DNA of 64,000 bases from Neoroseomonas lacus (GCF_014644535.1 NZ_BMKW01000001.1:248001-312000); one strand, 5' to 3'. Shown: positions 43,302 to 51,743, numbered from the stretch's first letter. The notes: generated from the letters alone by a model not told the origin. Numbers and translations are program-made.

Positions 43302-43575
43302 CCGCGATGCCTACGATCTTCTCCCGTTACATGATGGATGGTCGCCGATTTTTCGCCAGCGCGCATTTGGCAGTGCAACAGTTTGTAATGTGGCAGGCTC
43401 GTCCGCCAGGCGGCGACCGGGAAGCGATGTCGCCCGTCACGGCGCCGCGTTGGGCGCGATATGATCAATTTTCAACATCACGGCGATTATTTTTGCCTAT
43501 GCACTGGCAACATTCCTGCCATACGCGGCTACACTGCCGCACGGCCTCCGGGCCCAATGAACAAGGAGGCTGAGA
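43000..43575. other. AT-rich island: 5' part of glycosyltransferase plus divergent intergenic
   Basis: By eye this is the lowest-GC stretch in the window, with runs such as GATTATTTTTGCC. It covers the start of the glycosyltransferase gene and 274 intergenic bases. The intergenic part must hold divergent promoters. An 88-codon plus-strand frame (43307-43573) is not convincing: it lacks a ribosome site and its codons look random. Confidence 0.6.
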
Positions 43576-43815
43576 ATGGGCGAGGCGCTACGAGACGCCT
43601 ACGCGCGTGCTTGTATTGAACACACCGCAGCGTGCGACGCGCTGGAGGCGGTGAAGCTCCGCGTCCGCCGGGCGCGCGAGGAGTGCGAGCGATTGGAAGC
43701 CGCCTTGCAAATGACAGGTCTTTCCGGCGGGATCTTCCCGCAACTCGGCTGCGCGTTGGAGCAGCCCGCGCGGCAGGACGTCGTGCCGCCAAGGAAACGC
43801 AGAGGCTCCGGCTGA
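43576..43815 (+). CDS. Small unknown protein with coiled-coil N-terminus
   Basis: A 79-residue protein that I do not recognise. Residues ~3-45 are helical, Ala/Glu/Arg-rich with heptad spacing (CDALEAVKLRVRRAREECER), followed by a short Gly-rich turn and a basic end (PPRKRRGSG). The ATG has AAGGAGG at 7 bases, one of the best ribosome sites in the window, which is the main support. It is divergent from the mosaic glycosyltransferase and convergent with ppk2. Confidence 0.6.
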   Translation: MGEALRDAYARACIEHTAACDALEAVKLRVRRAREECERLEAALQMTGLSGGIFPQLGCALEQPARQDVVPPRKRRGSG

Positions 43816-43854
43816 CGCAACCTCAGCGATGAGCGCGTCCGGCCGGCCCGGCCG

Positions 43855-44727
43855 TCATGCCGTCGACGCCCCGTCCAGATCAGGTACCAACTTATAGGCA
43901 TATTCCGGCGGCACGTAGTCGCCCGGCTTCTGTCGCTTCGGCAATTCGACCTTTTCCCGCTTCGGCGCCTCATAGGGAATGTGGCGCAGCAGGTGCCGGA
44001 TGATGTTCAGCCGCGCCCGCTTCTTGTCGTCCGACTGGGCGACGAACCACGGCGCCCAGGCGGTATCGGTCGCCAGGAACATCGCGTCACGCGCGCGCGA
44101 ATAGTCGTACCAGCGACTGTAGGATTTCAGATCCATGGCGGTGAGCTTCCACAACTTCCGCCCGTCATCGATGCGCGCGGTGAGCCGGCGCGTCTGTTCC
44201 TCCGGGCTCACCTCAAGCCAGTATTTCAGCAGGATGATGCCGGAATCGACCAGGGCCTTCTCGGTCGCGGGCGCCATCTGCAGGAAGCGCTCGACTTGGT
44301 TCTCGGACGTGAAGCCCATGACGCGCTCGACCCCGGCACGATTGTACCAGGAGCGGTCGAAGATCACGATCTCGCCGCCGGCCGGCAGGTGCTGGATATA
44401 GCGCTGGATGTAGAGCTGCGACTTTTCCCGCTCGGTCGGCGCCGGCAATGCGACGACGCGGAAGACGCGCGGGCTGACCCGTTCGGTGATCGCCTTGATG
44501 ACGCCGCCCTTGCCGGCACCGTCCCTGCCCTCGAAGACGATGCAGACCTTCGCGCCGGTCTTCTGCACCCACATCTGCAATTTCACGAGCTCCACATGCA
44601 GGTCGTGCAGCAGACGTTCATATTCCTTGCGCGCCAAGCGGCCATCGGCGCGGAAGCGCGCATCACGGGCGGGCGTCACCTCGCCATCCGGTGCGGCGTC
44701 ATCATGCTTCCTGTTCTTCTTCGCCAT
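43855..44727 (-). CDS. ppk2: Polyphosphate kinase 2
   Basis: PPK2 moves phosphate between polyphosphate and nucleotides, mostly making GTP/ATP from GDP/ADP at the expense of polyphosphate. The 290-residue, single-domain (class I) protein has Walker A FEGRDGAGKGGVIKAI, the lid and Walker B region IFDRSWYNRAGVERVMGF, and VSPEEQTRRLTARIDD ... WKLTAMDLKSYSRWYDYSRARD. The ATG at 44727 (MAKKNRKHDD) with GGGAGG upstream is chosen. It lies 35 bases after an unknown gene with a FixK/Fnr-type box before it, so it may respond to low oxygen. Confidence 0.94.
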   Translation of the reverse strand: MAKKNRKHDDAAPDGEVTPARDARFRADGRLARKEYERLLHDLHVELVKLQMWVQKTGAKVCIVFEGRDGAGKGGVIKAITERVSPRVFRVVALPAPTEREKSQLYIQRYIQHLPAGGEIVIFDRSWYNRAGVERVMGFTSENQVERFLQMAPATEKALVDSGIILLKYWLEVSPEEQTRRLTARIDDGRKLWKLTAMDLKSYSRWYDYSRARDAMFLATDTAWAPWFVAQSDDKKRARLNIIRHLLRHIPYEAPKREKVELPKRQKPGDYVPPEYAYKLVPDLDGASTA

Positions 44728-44762
44728 CTTGTCTGCCTCCCCAGTGGTCGTGACGCGGGTTG

Positions 44763-45218
44763 TCAGCCTTCCTCGGGATGCTGCCAAGTCAGGTACCAAC
44801 CGACATCGCCGGGCATGCCGCCGGGCCAGTCGATGATCTCGAACTTCAGCTGGAAGCCGCGCTGGGCCAGTTCCTTGGTGTAGAAATCATAGGCGCGGCG
44901 CGGGAAGCCATCGAGTTTCTCATGCCAGTTCGGATTATGGGTGGTCAGCGACCGCCCCGAATCCGGCAGCCATTCGGACGGGAACTGCAGCACCAGCGCC
45001 TGCTTCTCGCCATTCTCGACGGCACGGCGCACCACGGTGGCAATGCGGTCCATCGCCTCGGGCTGCACCTCGCGCGTGACAAAGGATTCGCGGATCAGGT
45101 CGCGCTCGGCCCTCTTCGCCGCTTCCTGCGCGCGCGCCTCATCCGCGGCCCGCTTCTTCTGCTGCGCGATCTGGTCCCAGATCGCCTGCGCGCTCAGATT
45201 GTCGCCGGTAACGCTCAT
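44763..45218 (-). CDS. Conserved protein of unknown function upstream of ppk2
   Basis: A 151-residue soluble protein. The first ~60 residues are helical and charged (IWDQIAQQKKRAADEARAQ), the rest is alpha/beta with Trp and Tyr (LVLQFPSEWLPDSGRSLTTHNP, EIIDWPGGMPGDVGWYLTW). I do not recognise a named family. The ATG at 45218 has GGAGGAG at 8 bases and is far better than the upstream codon at 45293. It is probably co-transcribed with ppk2. Confidence 0.78.
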   Translation of the reverse strand: MSVTGDNLSAQAIWDQIAQQKKRAADEARAQEAAKRAERDLIRESFVTREVQPEAMDRIATVVRRAVENGEKQALVLQFPSEWLPDSGRSLTTHNPNWHEKLDGFPRRAYDFYTKELAQRGFQLKFEIIDWPGGMPGDVGWYLTWQHPEEG

Positions 45219-45296
45219 CCGCGCTCTCCTCCGCTTGGCGGGCCATCGCAAAGCCGACCCGCCACGGATTCCTAGGCGTAACGAAATGCTCATACC

Positions 45297-45310
45297 TTGA
45301 CGCGGATCAA
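45297..45310 (-). promoter_or_regulatory. FixK/Fnr-type box
   Basis: TTGACGCGGATCAA fits the alphaproteobacterial FnrL/FixK consensus TTGAY-N4-RTCAA at every fixed base. If centred at -41.5 for the minus-strand unit, transcription would start near 45262, some 44 bases before the start of the unknown gene that precedes ppk2. Confidence 0.55.
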
Positions 45311-45332
45311 GACTTTCTCGCCCGGACCGCCA

Positions 45333-46475
45333 TCAGCCCGCCAAGCGCGCCGCCGCCCCCGGCGCAATCCAGGCCAGGCGGCCGGCGGCAAACACGGCGA
45401 CCGGCGCCGGCTGGTCGGGGTCCACCACTACCACGTCCCCGCGCAGCCCCGCCGCCAGCCGGCCACGATCGGCCAGCCCGCACGCCGCGGCCGGATTCGC
45501 CGAGACCAGCGCCCAGGCGCGCGGCAGATCGAGCACGCCCCGCTTCACCATGGCAAAGGCGGCTTCCAGCATCGCCGGCCAGACGTAATCGGAGGCCAGC
45601 ACGGTTACGAGCCCGCGCTCGGCCAGCGGCGCGGCGGAGGCCCAGCCGAGATGGCTGCCGCCGCGCACCACATTCGGCGCGCCCATCACCACATGCTCGC
45701 CGGCCACGCGCGCATCGGCGGCGACCGCCTCGGCCATCGGGAATTCGCAGATGCGCGCACCGATGCCGCGGTAGAGCGCGCGATCCTCCAGCGTCGCATC
45801 ATCGTGGCTCAACATGGGAATGCCGGCTGCCTGCGCCGCATCGGCCAGCCGCCGCCGCGCTACCGGAATCTCGTCCCGCCGCCCCGCGACGGCCTCGGCC
45901 AGCGCGCGATAGTCGCCCGCCGCGACGCCGGCCCGGCCAGCGTATTTCGCCGTCTGCACTGGATCGCCGAGCTTCTTCACGATCGCCATGGTGTGGTCGT
46001 TGAAGCCAAGCAGATGCACCGAGCCATCGGCGATCCCCGCCAGCGCATCATCGAGCGCGTCGAAATTGTCGGCCTCAAAGCGCAGATGGACGCGCAGGTC
46101 GGTCGCTGCTTGCGCCCGCGCCGCCGGCAGCGCCGCCTTCAACGCCCGCCACCCGGCCAGCGAACGCAGCCCCGGCTCCCAGGACAGCGTGACGCCGAGA
46201 TACGCCGTGGTGATGCCGCAGGCGATCAACTGCGCGGCGGAATCGCGCAACGCCAGGCCGACCGGCAGATCGACCCCCGGGCGCGGCTGCAACTGGCGCT
46301 CATGCGCATCGCCATGGATGTCCACCAGCCCCGGCAGGACCAGCAGGCCGGACGCATCGAAGCGCGCCGCATCGGCCGACGCCGTCTCGGCCACCACACC
46401 GTCCACCAACGCCAGCGCGTCAGCATCCATCGCGCCGTCCCGCAGGACGGTGCCGCCATTCAATACCCAGTTCAT
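45333..46475 (-). CDS. PhnM-like amidohydrolase, second copy
   Basis: A 380-residue amidohydrolase-superfamily protein related to PhnM (alpha-D-ribose 1-methylphosphonate 5-triphosphate diphosphatase). It has LPGLVDIHGDAHERQLQPRPG as metal-binding start, IPMLSHDDATLEDR, GAPNVVRGGSHLGWASAAPLAE and LASDYVWPAMLEAAF. Its HGDAHE differs from HTDNLE in the phnM of the main operon. It lies 4 bases after phnF, transcribed away from phnGHIJKLM. It may act on a different phosphonate intermediate or be a partial substitute. The ATG at 46475 is chosen by the PhnM-like start. Confidence 0.85.
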   Translation of the reverse strand: MNWVLNGGTVLRDGAMDADALALVDGVVAETASADAARFDASGLLVLPGLVDIHGDAHERQLQPRPGVDLPVGLALRDSAAQLIACGITTAYLGVTLSWEPGLRSLAGWRALKAALPAARAQAATDLRVHLRFEADNFDALDDALAGIADGSVHLLGFNDHTMAIVKKLGDPVQTAKYAGRAGVAAGDYRALAEAVAGRRDEIPVARRRLADAAQAAGIPMLSHDDATLEDRALYRGIGARICEFPMAEAVAADARVAGEHVVMGAPNVVRGGSHLGWASAAPLAERGLVTVLASDYVWPAMLEAAFAMVKRGVLDLPRAWALVSANPAAACGLADRGRLAAGLRGDVVVVDPDQPAPVAVFAAGRLAWIAPGAAARLAG

Positions 46476-46479
46476 GCCG

Positions 46480-47211
46480 TCAGGGCTCCACCACCAATTG
46501 CACGCGACCCGCGGCATAGACCGCGATGGTCCAATCCACCGGCTGGCCAGCCGGATCGACATTCAAGGATTCCGCGACGAGGACCGGGCGCGACCGTGAT
46601 TGCTGCAACAGATCCGCCTCATCGGGCGTCGGCAGCCGCGCGGTGATGCGCGAGGATTGCCGCCGATAATCAGGAATGCCGCAGGCCTCGAGCGCCGCGG
46701 TGATCGACGCCTTGCTCTCCAGCACCTCCTGCGCCGCCGCGCAGCGCGGCAGCGGCAGGTGATGCGTGCCGAGCACCACAGGCCGTCCATCGGCAAGACC
46801 CAGCCGATCGACGCGCAGCACGAGCCGCCCGCGCCGGACCCCGAGCGCCTCGGCGAGCATCGTCTCGGCCTGGATCTCGGCGACGCGCAGGATGCGCCCG
46901 GCGGGTTCGCGATTCTCCCGGCGCACCAGTTCGGAAAAACGCGTTCGCGGCCCGAGGCGGTAATCCACCACATCCTCGGCGACAAAGGCGCCACGCCCCT
47001 GTTCGACGCGAATGAGGCCTCGCGCCTCAAGGTCCTCCAGCGCGCGACGCACCGTGTGGCGATTCACCCCGAAGCGCAGCGTGAGCGCCGCCTCGGTCGG
47101 CAGCCGCTCGCCGGCAGCCTTGCTGCCACGGGCGATCTCCGCCTCCATCGTCGCCGCGATCTGGCGCCACAGCGCCACCCCCTGGCCGCGGGCAAGCGGC
47201 GCACCTGTCAT
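46480..47211 (-). CDS. phnF: GntR/HutC-family repressor of phosphonate genes
   Basis: A 243-residue transcription factor. It has an N-terminal winged helix (GERLPTEAALTLRFGVNRHTVRRALEDLEARGLIR) and a C-terminal UTRA ligand-binding domain (FSELVRRENREPAGRIL ...). Position directly beside the phn operon and domain pattern indicate PhnF. It probably represses both its own unit and phnG-M by binding the TGTCTAGACA palindrome at 47283. An ATG at 47226 is an alternative start; neither has a clear ribosome site. Confidence 0.9.
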   Translation of the reverse strand: MTGAPLARGQGVALWRQIAATMEAEIARGSKAAGERLPTEAALTLRFGVNRHTVRRALEDLEARGLIRVEQGRGAFVAEDVVDYRLGPRTRFSELVRRENREPAGRILRVAEIQAETMLAEALGVRRGRLVLRVDRLGLADGRPVVLGTHHLPLPRCAAAQEVLESKASITAALEACGIPDYRRQSSRITARLPTPDEADLLQQSRSRPVLVAESLNVDPAGQPVDWTIAVYAAGRVQLVVEP

Positions 47212-47282
47212 GGAAACTTCAACCATCACCGATCATGTCCGTGGGATATCCGTGTGGACTAAGTGGCGGATGGATGTCTATC

Positions 47283-47292
47283 TGTCTAGACA
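47283..47292. promoter_or_regulatory. Probable PhnF operator
   Basis: The perfect palindrome TGTCTAGACA matches the GntR/HutC-family core GTNTANAC. It ends 6 bases before the phnG ATG and 72 bases before phnF. A further half site GTCTA (47276-47280) precedes it. A weak promoter (TGGACT, TCTATC) overlaps, so binding would cover the start of transcription. Confidence 0.7.
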
Positions 47293-47298
47293 AATCCG

Positions 47299-47754
47299 AT
47301 GACCCAATCCGCCCCACATCCCGCCCCCGAGCGCCGCCATTGGATGGCGGTTCTCGCCCGTGCCGAGGCCCAGGCGATCACCGCCCTCCTCGCCCCTCTC
47401 CCCCCCTTGCCGGCGCATGAAAAGCTGCGCCCGCCCGAGACCGGCCTGGTCATGGTGCGTGGCCGCGCGGGCGGCGACGGCACGCCCTTCAACCTCGGCG
47501 AAATGACCGTCACGCGCTGTGCGGTGCGGCTCGGCGCGCAGGTCGGCCACGCCTATGTCGCCGGCCGCGACAAGCAGCAGGCGGAACTCGCCGCGGTGCT
47601 CGACGCTGCCTTGCAGGACCCGGCGCGGCACGACGCGCTGATGGACGCCGTCATCACGCCGCTGGCCGCACGCCAGCAGTCGGCACGCGAGGCCGAAGCC
47701 CGCCGCGCCGCCGCCACACGGGTGGATTTCCTCGCCATGCAGACCACGCGATGA
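47299..47754 (+). CDS. phnG: C-P lyase core subunit PhnG
   Basis: PhnG is part of the PhnGHIJ carbon-phosphorus lyase core; with PhnI it helps attach phosphonate to ribose triphosphate. The 151-residue product has the family block GLVMVRGRAGGDGTPFNLGEMTVTRCAVRL (seen in parts) and VGHAYVAGRDKQQAELAAV. No ribosome site is visible before the ATG, and the likely transcript start is within ~10 bases, so the mRNA may be leaderless. A Met at residue 16 is an alternative. It overlaps phnH by 4 bases. Confidence 0.94.
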   Translation: MTQSAPHPAPERRHWMAVLARAEAQAITALLAPLPPLPAHEKLRPPETGLVMVRGRAGGDGTPFNLGEMTVTRCAVRLGAQVGHAYVAGRDKQQAELAAVLDAALQDPARHDALMDAVITPLAARQQSAREAEARRAAATRVDFLAMQTTR

Positions 47755-48350
47755 ACGGCCTGACCCCCGGCTTCGCCGATGCTGGCTTAACCCCCGGCTT
47801 CGCCGACCCCGTCCTCGACGGCCAGGCGACCTTCCGCGCGGTACTGGAGGCGATGAGCCGCCCCGGCCGTGTGCAGCGTGCCGGCAGCGCGCTGCGCCCA
47901 CCCGCACCGCTCAACCAGGCGGCGGCGGCGGTGCTGCTGACGCTGGCCGATGCCGATACCGGCTTCGCGCATGACGCGGGCGTGGCCGCAGAAGCTTGGC
48001 TGCGCTTCCATTGCGGCATGCCCTTGGTCCCGGGCGCTCAGGCCGCCTTCGTGCTCGCCACCGGCACACCGCCGGCGCTCGCGTCGCTCGCCCAGGGCAG
48101 CGAGGAGGAACCGCAGGCCGGCGCCACGCTCGTGCTGCAAGTGAATGCCCTGACCGAAGGCACCGGCTGGCGCCTGATCGGTCCGGGCATCGAGACCGAA
48201 CACCGCCTGCATGTCGATGGTGCGCCGGCCGGTTTCGTTGCCGCCTGGGCGGTAAACCGCGCGAGCTTCCCGCTCGGTGTCGATGTCGTGCTCTGCGTCG
48301 GGGACCGGCTCGCCGCCCTGCCCCGCACCACCATGATCGCGGAGGGCTGA
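47751..48350 (+). CDS. phnH: C-P lyase core subunit PhnH
   Basis: A 199-residue PhnH homologue of the C-P lyase core. It has FADPVLDGQATFRAVLEAMSRPGR at the start, APLNQAAAAVLLTLADADTGF and FPLGVDVVLCVGDRLAALPRTT near the end, all typical. The N-terminus carries a duplicated segment, LTPGFADAGLTPGFAD, from an imperfect 27-base tandem repeat. One copy would suffice, so the true start may lie at the second unit. Confidence 0.94.
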   Translation: MNGLTPGFADAGLTPGFADPVLDGQATFRAVLEAMSRPGRVQRAGSALRPPAPLNQAAAAVLLTLADADTGFAHDAGVAAEAWLRFHCGMPLVPGAQAAFVLATGTPPALASLAQGSEEEPQAGATLVLQVNALTEGTGWRLIGPGIETEHRLHVDGAPAGFVAAWAVNRASFPLGVDVVLCVGDRLAALPRTTMIAEG

Positions 48351-48353
48351 ACG

Positions 48354-49439
48354 ATGTATGTCGCCGTCAAAGGTGGCGAGCGCGCGATCAGCGCCGCCCA
48401 TGCCTGGCTGGACGAGACGCGGCGCGGCGATCCCGCCGTACCGGAACTCACCGTCGCGCAGATCGAACAGCAGATGGGCTTGGCAGTCGATCGCGTCATG
48501 GCGGAAGGCTCCTGCCATGACCGCTTCCTCGCCGCCCTGGCGATCAAGCAGGCCAAGGGCGATTTGATCGAGGCCGCCTTCCTGCTGCGCGCCTATCGCA
48601 CCACGCTGCAACGCTTCGGCGCCTCCGAGCCGCTGGAGACCTCCCGCATGCGCCTGCGCCGCCGCATCAGCGCAACCTACAAGGATTTGCCCGGTGGCCA
48701 GGTGCTCGGCCCGACCTTCGACTACACGCACCGTCTGCTCGACTTCGCCCTCGCCGCCGAAGCCGGCGACGCAGTCGCGGTACCCCAGGCCGAGACGCCG
48801 GTGGCCGAGGTGCCGCGCGTGACCGAACTGCTCGCCCGCGAAGGCCTGATGCAGCGCGAGGCGGAGCAGGACGAAGAACCTGGCGACCTGACGCGCCAGC
48901 CCCTCGCCTTCCCGGCCGCGCGGCCGCTGCGGTTGCAGAACCTCGCGCGCGGCGATGAGGGTTTCTTACTCGCGCTCGGCTACTCGACGCAGCGCGGCTA
49001 TGGCGGCAACCACCCCTTCGTCGGTGAAATCCGTGTCGGCCATGTCGCGGTCGAATTCACCCCGCCGGAACTTGGCTTCCCGATCGAACTCGGCGAGATC
49101 GGCATCACCGAATGCCAGATGGTCAACCAGTTCAAGGGCAGCCGTACCGAGCCGCCGCAATTCACCCGCGGCTACGGCCTGGTCTTCGGCCATGGCGAAC
49201 GTCGCGCCATGGCGATGTCGCTGGTCGATCGTGCCCTGCGCGCGGGCGAGCTTGGCGAGGATATCACCGCCCCGGCACAGGATGAAGAATTCGTGCTCTA
49301 TCACTCGGACAACATCGAGGCGACCGGCTTCGTCGAACATCTGAAGCTGCCGCACTACGTCGATTTCCAGAGCGAACTCGAGAACCTGCGCACCATCCGC
49401 CGCAGCGCCGAACAGGCGATGCAGGAAGCCGCCGAATGA
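48354..49439 (+). CDS. phnI: C-P lyase core subunit PhnI
   Basis: A 361-residue PhnI, the nucleosidase-like subunit that with PhnG, H and L exchanges the adenine of ATP for phosphonate. It starts MYVAVKGGERAISAAHAWL, has RLRRRISATYKDLPGGQVLGPTFDYTHRLLDF, LALGYSTQRGYGGNHPFVGEIR and YHSDNIEATGFVEHLKLPHYVDFQSEL, all family-typical. The gap to phnH is 3 bases and there is an ATGA overlap with phnJ. Confidence 0.96.
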   Translation: MYVAVKGGERAISAAHAWLDETRRGDPAVPELTVAQIEQQMGLAVDRVMAEGSCHDRFLAALAIKQAKGDLIEAAFLLRAYRTTLQRFGASEPLETSRMRLRRRISATYKDLPGGQVLGPTFDYTHRLLDFALAAEAGDAVAVPQAETPVAEVPRVTELLAREGLMQREAEQDEEPGDLTRQPLAFPAARPLRLQNLARGDEGFLLALGYSTQRGYGGNHPFVGEIRVGHVAVEFTPPELGFPIELGEIGITECQMVNQFKGSRTEPPQFTRGYGLVFGHGERRAMAMSLVDRALRAGELGEDITAPAQDEEFVLYHSDNIEATGFVEHLKLPHYVDFQSELENLRTIRRSAEQAMQEAAE

Positions 49440-50293
49440 GCACGACCTTAGAGGGCTACAACTTCGCCTATCTCGACGAGGCGACGAAGCGGATGATCCG
49501 CCGCGCGCTGCTCAAGGCCGTCGCCATTCCCGGCCACCAGATCCCCTTCGGCGCGCGTGAAATGCCGCTGCCTTATGGCTGGGGCACCGGCGGCATCCAG
49601 GTGACCGCGGCCATCCTCGGCCCGACCGACACGCTGAAAGTGATCGACCAGGGCGCCGACGACACCACCAACGCCATCTCGATCCGCCGCTTCTTCACCC
49701 GCGTCGCTGGCGTGGCGACCACCGAACACACCGCCGAGGCGACCGTGGTGCAGACCCGCCACCGCATCCCCGAAAGGCTGCTGCGCGAGGACCAGATCAT
49801 CGTCTACCAGGTGCCGCAGCCCGAGCCGCTGTCGCGCCTCGAACCGCGCCGCACCGAGACCAAGCGCCTGCATGCGCTGGCCGATTACGGGCTGATGCAT
49901 GTGCGGCTGTACGAAGACATCGCCCGCTTCGGCCACATCGCCAAGGCCTACGATTATCCGGTGATGGTCAATGGCCGCTACCTGATGTCGCCCTCGCCCA
50001 TCCCGGCCTTCGACAATCCGAAGATGCACCGCATGGCCGCGCTGCAATTGTTCGGCGCCGGGCGCGAGAAACGCATCTACGCCATCCCGCCCTATACCGA
50101 TGTGCGCAGCCTGGATTTCGAGGACCACCCCTTCCGCCCTATCCGCGCCCCGCATGCCTGCGCGCTGTGTGCCAGCACGGACACCTACCTCGACGAGGTG
50201 ATCACCGACGATGCCGGCGGGCGCCTGTTCGTCTGCTCCGACACCGACCATTGCGCGGAACGCCAGGCAACCGCGCAGGAGGCCGCCGAATGA
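49436..50293 (+). CDS. phnJ: C-P lyase radical SAM subunit PhnJ
   Basis: PhnJ cleaves the carbon-phosphorus bond with a radical SAM Fe-S cluster of unusual spacing. The 285-residue product has YNFAYLDEATKRMIRRALLKAVAIPG, the glycine region MPLPYGWGTGGIQVTA, and the C-terminal cysteines in HACALCASTDTYLDE and FVCSDTDHCAERQ. These correspond to the four essential cysteines of the family. It overlaps phnK by 4 bases. Confidence 0.97.
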   Translation: MSTTLEGYNFAYLDEATKRMIRRALLKAVAIPGHQIPFGAREMPLPYGWGTGGIQVTAAILGPTDTLKVIDQGADDTTNAISIRRFFTRVAGVATTEHTAEATVVQTRHRIPERLLREDQIIVYQVPQPEPLSRLEPRRTETKRLHALADYGLMHVRLYEDIARFGHIAKAYDYPVMVNGRYLMSPSPIPAFDNPKMHRMAALQLFGAGREKRIYAIPPYTDVRSLDFEDHPFRPIRAPHACALCASTDTYLDEVITDDAGGRLFVCSDTDHCAERQATAQEAAE

Positions 50294-51048
50294 CCACCCC
50301 CCTTCTCGACGCGAAGGGCCTGACCCTGCGCTTCGGCGCCATCCCCGCCCTGATCGATGTCGACATCGACATCACCGCCGGCGAGGTCGTCGCCATCGTC
50401 GGTGAATCCGGATCGGGCAAGACCACGCTGCTGCGCGTCCTGTCGGGCATGATGGCGCCCGATGCCGGCAGCGTGCTCTGGCGCGGCCAGGATGTGCTCG
50501 CCATGGGCGAGGCCGCGCGCCGCCGCCTGATGCGCACCGAATGGGGCTATGTCCACCAGAATCCGCGCGATGGCCTGCGCCTCGCCGTCTCCGCCGGTGG
50601 CAATGTCGGCGAACGCCTGATGGCCGTCGGTGCCCGCCACTACGGCAATATCCGTGGGGAAGCCCTGTCCTGGCTCGCCAAGGTCGAGATCGACGCCGAC
50701 CGCATCGATGACCTGCCGCGCACCTTCTCCGGCGGCATGCAGCAGCGCCTGCAGATCGCCCGCACGCTGGTGACGCAGCCGAAGTTGGTGTTCATGGATG
50801 AACCGACCGGCGGCCTTGATGTGTCGGTGCAGGCGCGCCTGCTCGACCTGATCCGCTCCCTCTCACGCGAACTCGGACTTTCAGTGTTGATCGTGACGCA
50901 TGACATCGCCGCCGCCAGGCTGCTCGCCGACCGCATCCTGGTGATGCGCCGCGGCGTGGTGGTCGAACAGGGGCTGACCGACCGGGTGCTCGACGACCCG
51001 CAGCATCCCTACACGCAACTGCTCGTCTCCTCGGTGCTCGCGGCATGA
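50290..51048 (+). CDS. phnK: C-P lyase ATPase PhnK
   Basis: A 252-residue ABC-type ATPase that docks on the PhnGHIJ core rather than driving a transporter. It has Walker A GESGSGKTTLLRVLSG, YVHQNPRDGLRLAVSAGGNVGER (a PhnK hallmark), signature FSGGMQQRLQIAR, Walker B LVFMDEPTGGLDVSVQ and HD switch (VTHDIAAARLLADR). The ATG overlaps the phnJ stop. Confidence 0.96.
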   Translation: MTTPLLDAKGLTLRFGAIPALIDVDIDITAGEVVAIVGESGSGKTTLLRVLSGMMAPDAGSVLWRGQDVLAMGEAARRRLMRTEWGYVHQNPRDGLRLAVSAGGNVGERLMAVGARHYGNIRGEALSWLAKVEIDADRIDDLPRTFSGGMQQRLQIARTLVTQPKLVFMDEPTGGLDVSVQARLLDLIRSLSRELGLSVLIVTHDIAAARLLADRILVMRRGVVVEQGLTDRVLDDPQHPYTQLLVSSVLAA

Positions 51049-51743
51049 CCCCCGTTCTCCGCACCGAAGGCCTCGGCAAGGCCTTCACCCTGCACCTCCA
51101 AGGCGGCACGCATATCCCGGTCCTCGGTGGCGTCGACCTCGCCGTCCATCCGGGCGAATGCGTCGCGCTGTGGGGCCCGTCGGGGGCCGGCAAATCGACG
51201 CTGATGCGTTGCCTCTACGGCAACTACGGCACCGGGACGGGGCGCATCATCCTGCGCCATCGCGGGGCTGACCTCGACCTCGCCACCGCCGACCCGCGCA
51301 CGGTGATCGAGGCGCGGCGCGAGACGCTCGGCTATGTCTCGCAATTCCTGCGCGTCATTCCGCGCGTGGCGACGCGCGACATCGTCGCCGAACCGCTCAT
51401 CGCCCGCGGCATGGCGCGTGACGAGGCGCTGGCCCGCGCCACCGCCCTGCTGCACCGCCTCAACCTGCCCGAGCGCCTGCACGCCCTGCCGCCCGCCACC
51501 TTCTCGGGCGGCGAACAACAGCGCGTGAACCTTGCCCGCGGCTTCGCCCCCGGCTACCCCGTGCTGCTATTGGATGAACCGACCGCCAGCCTCGATGCCG
51601 CCAACCGCGCCATCGTCATTGCCCTGATCCGCGAGGCGAAGGCCGCGGGTGCCGCCATCATCGGCATCGTCCACGATGCCGAAGTTCGCGAAGCCGTGGC
51701 CGACCGCCTTTTCGACGTGCTCCCCCAGCAGGACGCCGCATGA
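51045..51743 (+). CDS. phnL: C-P lyase ATPase PhnL
   Basis: A 232-residue ABC-type ATPase, the second of the C-P lyase system. It has Walker A GPSGAGKSTLMRCLYGNYGTG, GYVSQFLRVIPRVATRDIVAEPL, signature FSGGEQQRVNLARGF, Walker B VLLLDEPTASLD and IVHDAEVREAVADR. It is coupled to both neighbours by ATGA overlaps. Confidence 0.96.
   Translation: MTPVLRTEGLGKAFTLHLQGGTHIPVLGGVDLAVHPGECVALWGPSGAGKSTLMRCLYGNYGTGTGRIILRHRGADLDLATADPRTVIEARRETLGYVSQFLRVIPRVATRDIVAEPLIARGMARDEALARATALLHRLNLPERLHALPPATFSGGEQQRVNLARGFAPGYPVLLLDEPTASLDAANRAIVIALIREAKAAGAAIIGIVHDAEVREAVADRLFDVLPQQDAA

Noticed and set aside
43307-43573. 88-codon plus-strand frame in the AT-rich gap
   Set aside because: No ribosome site, irregular codons, no hydrophobic or folded pattern; its end overlaps the ribosome site of the next gene.
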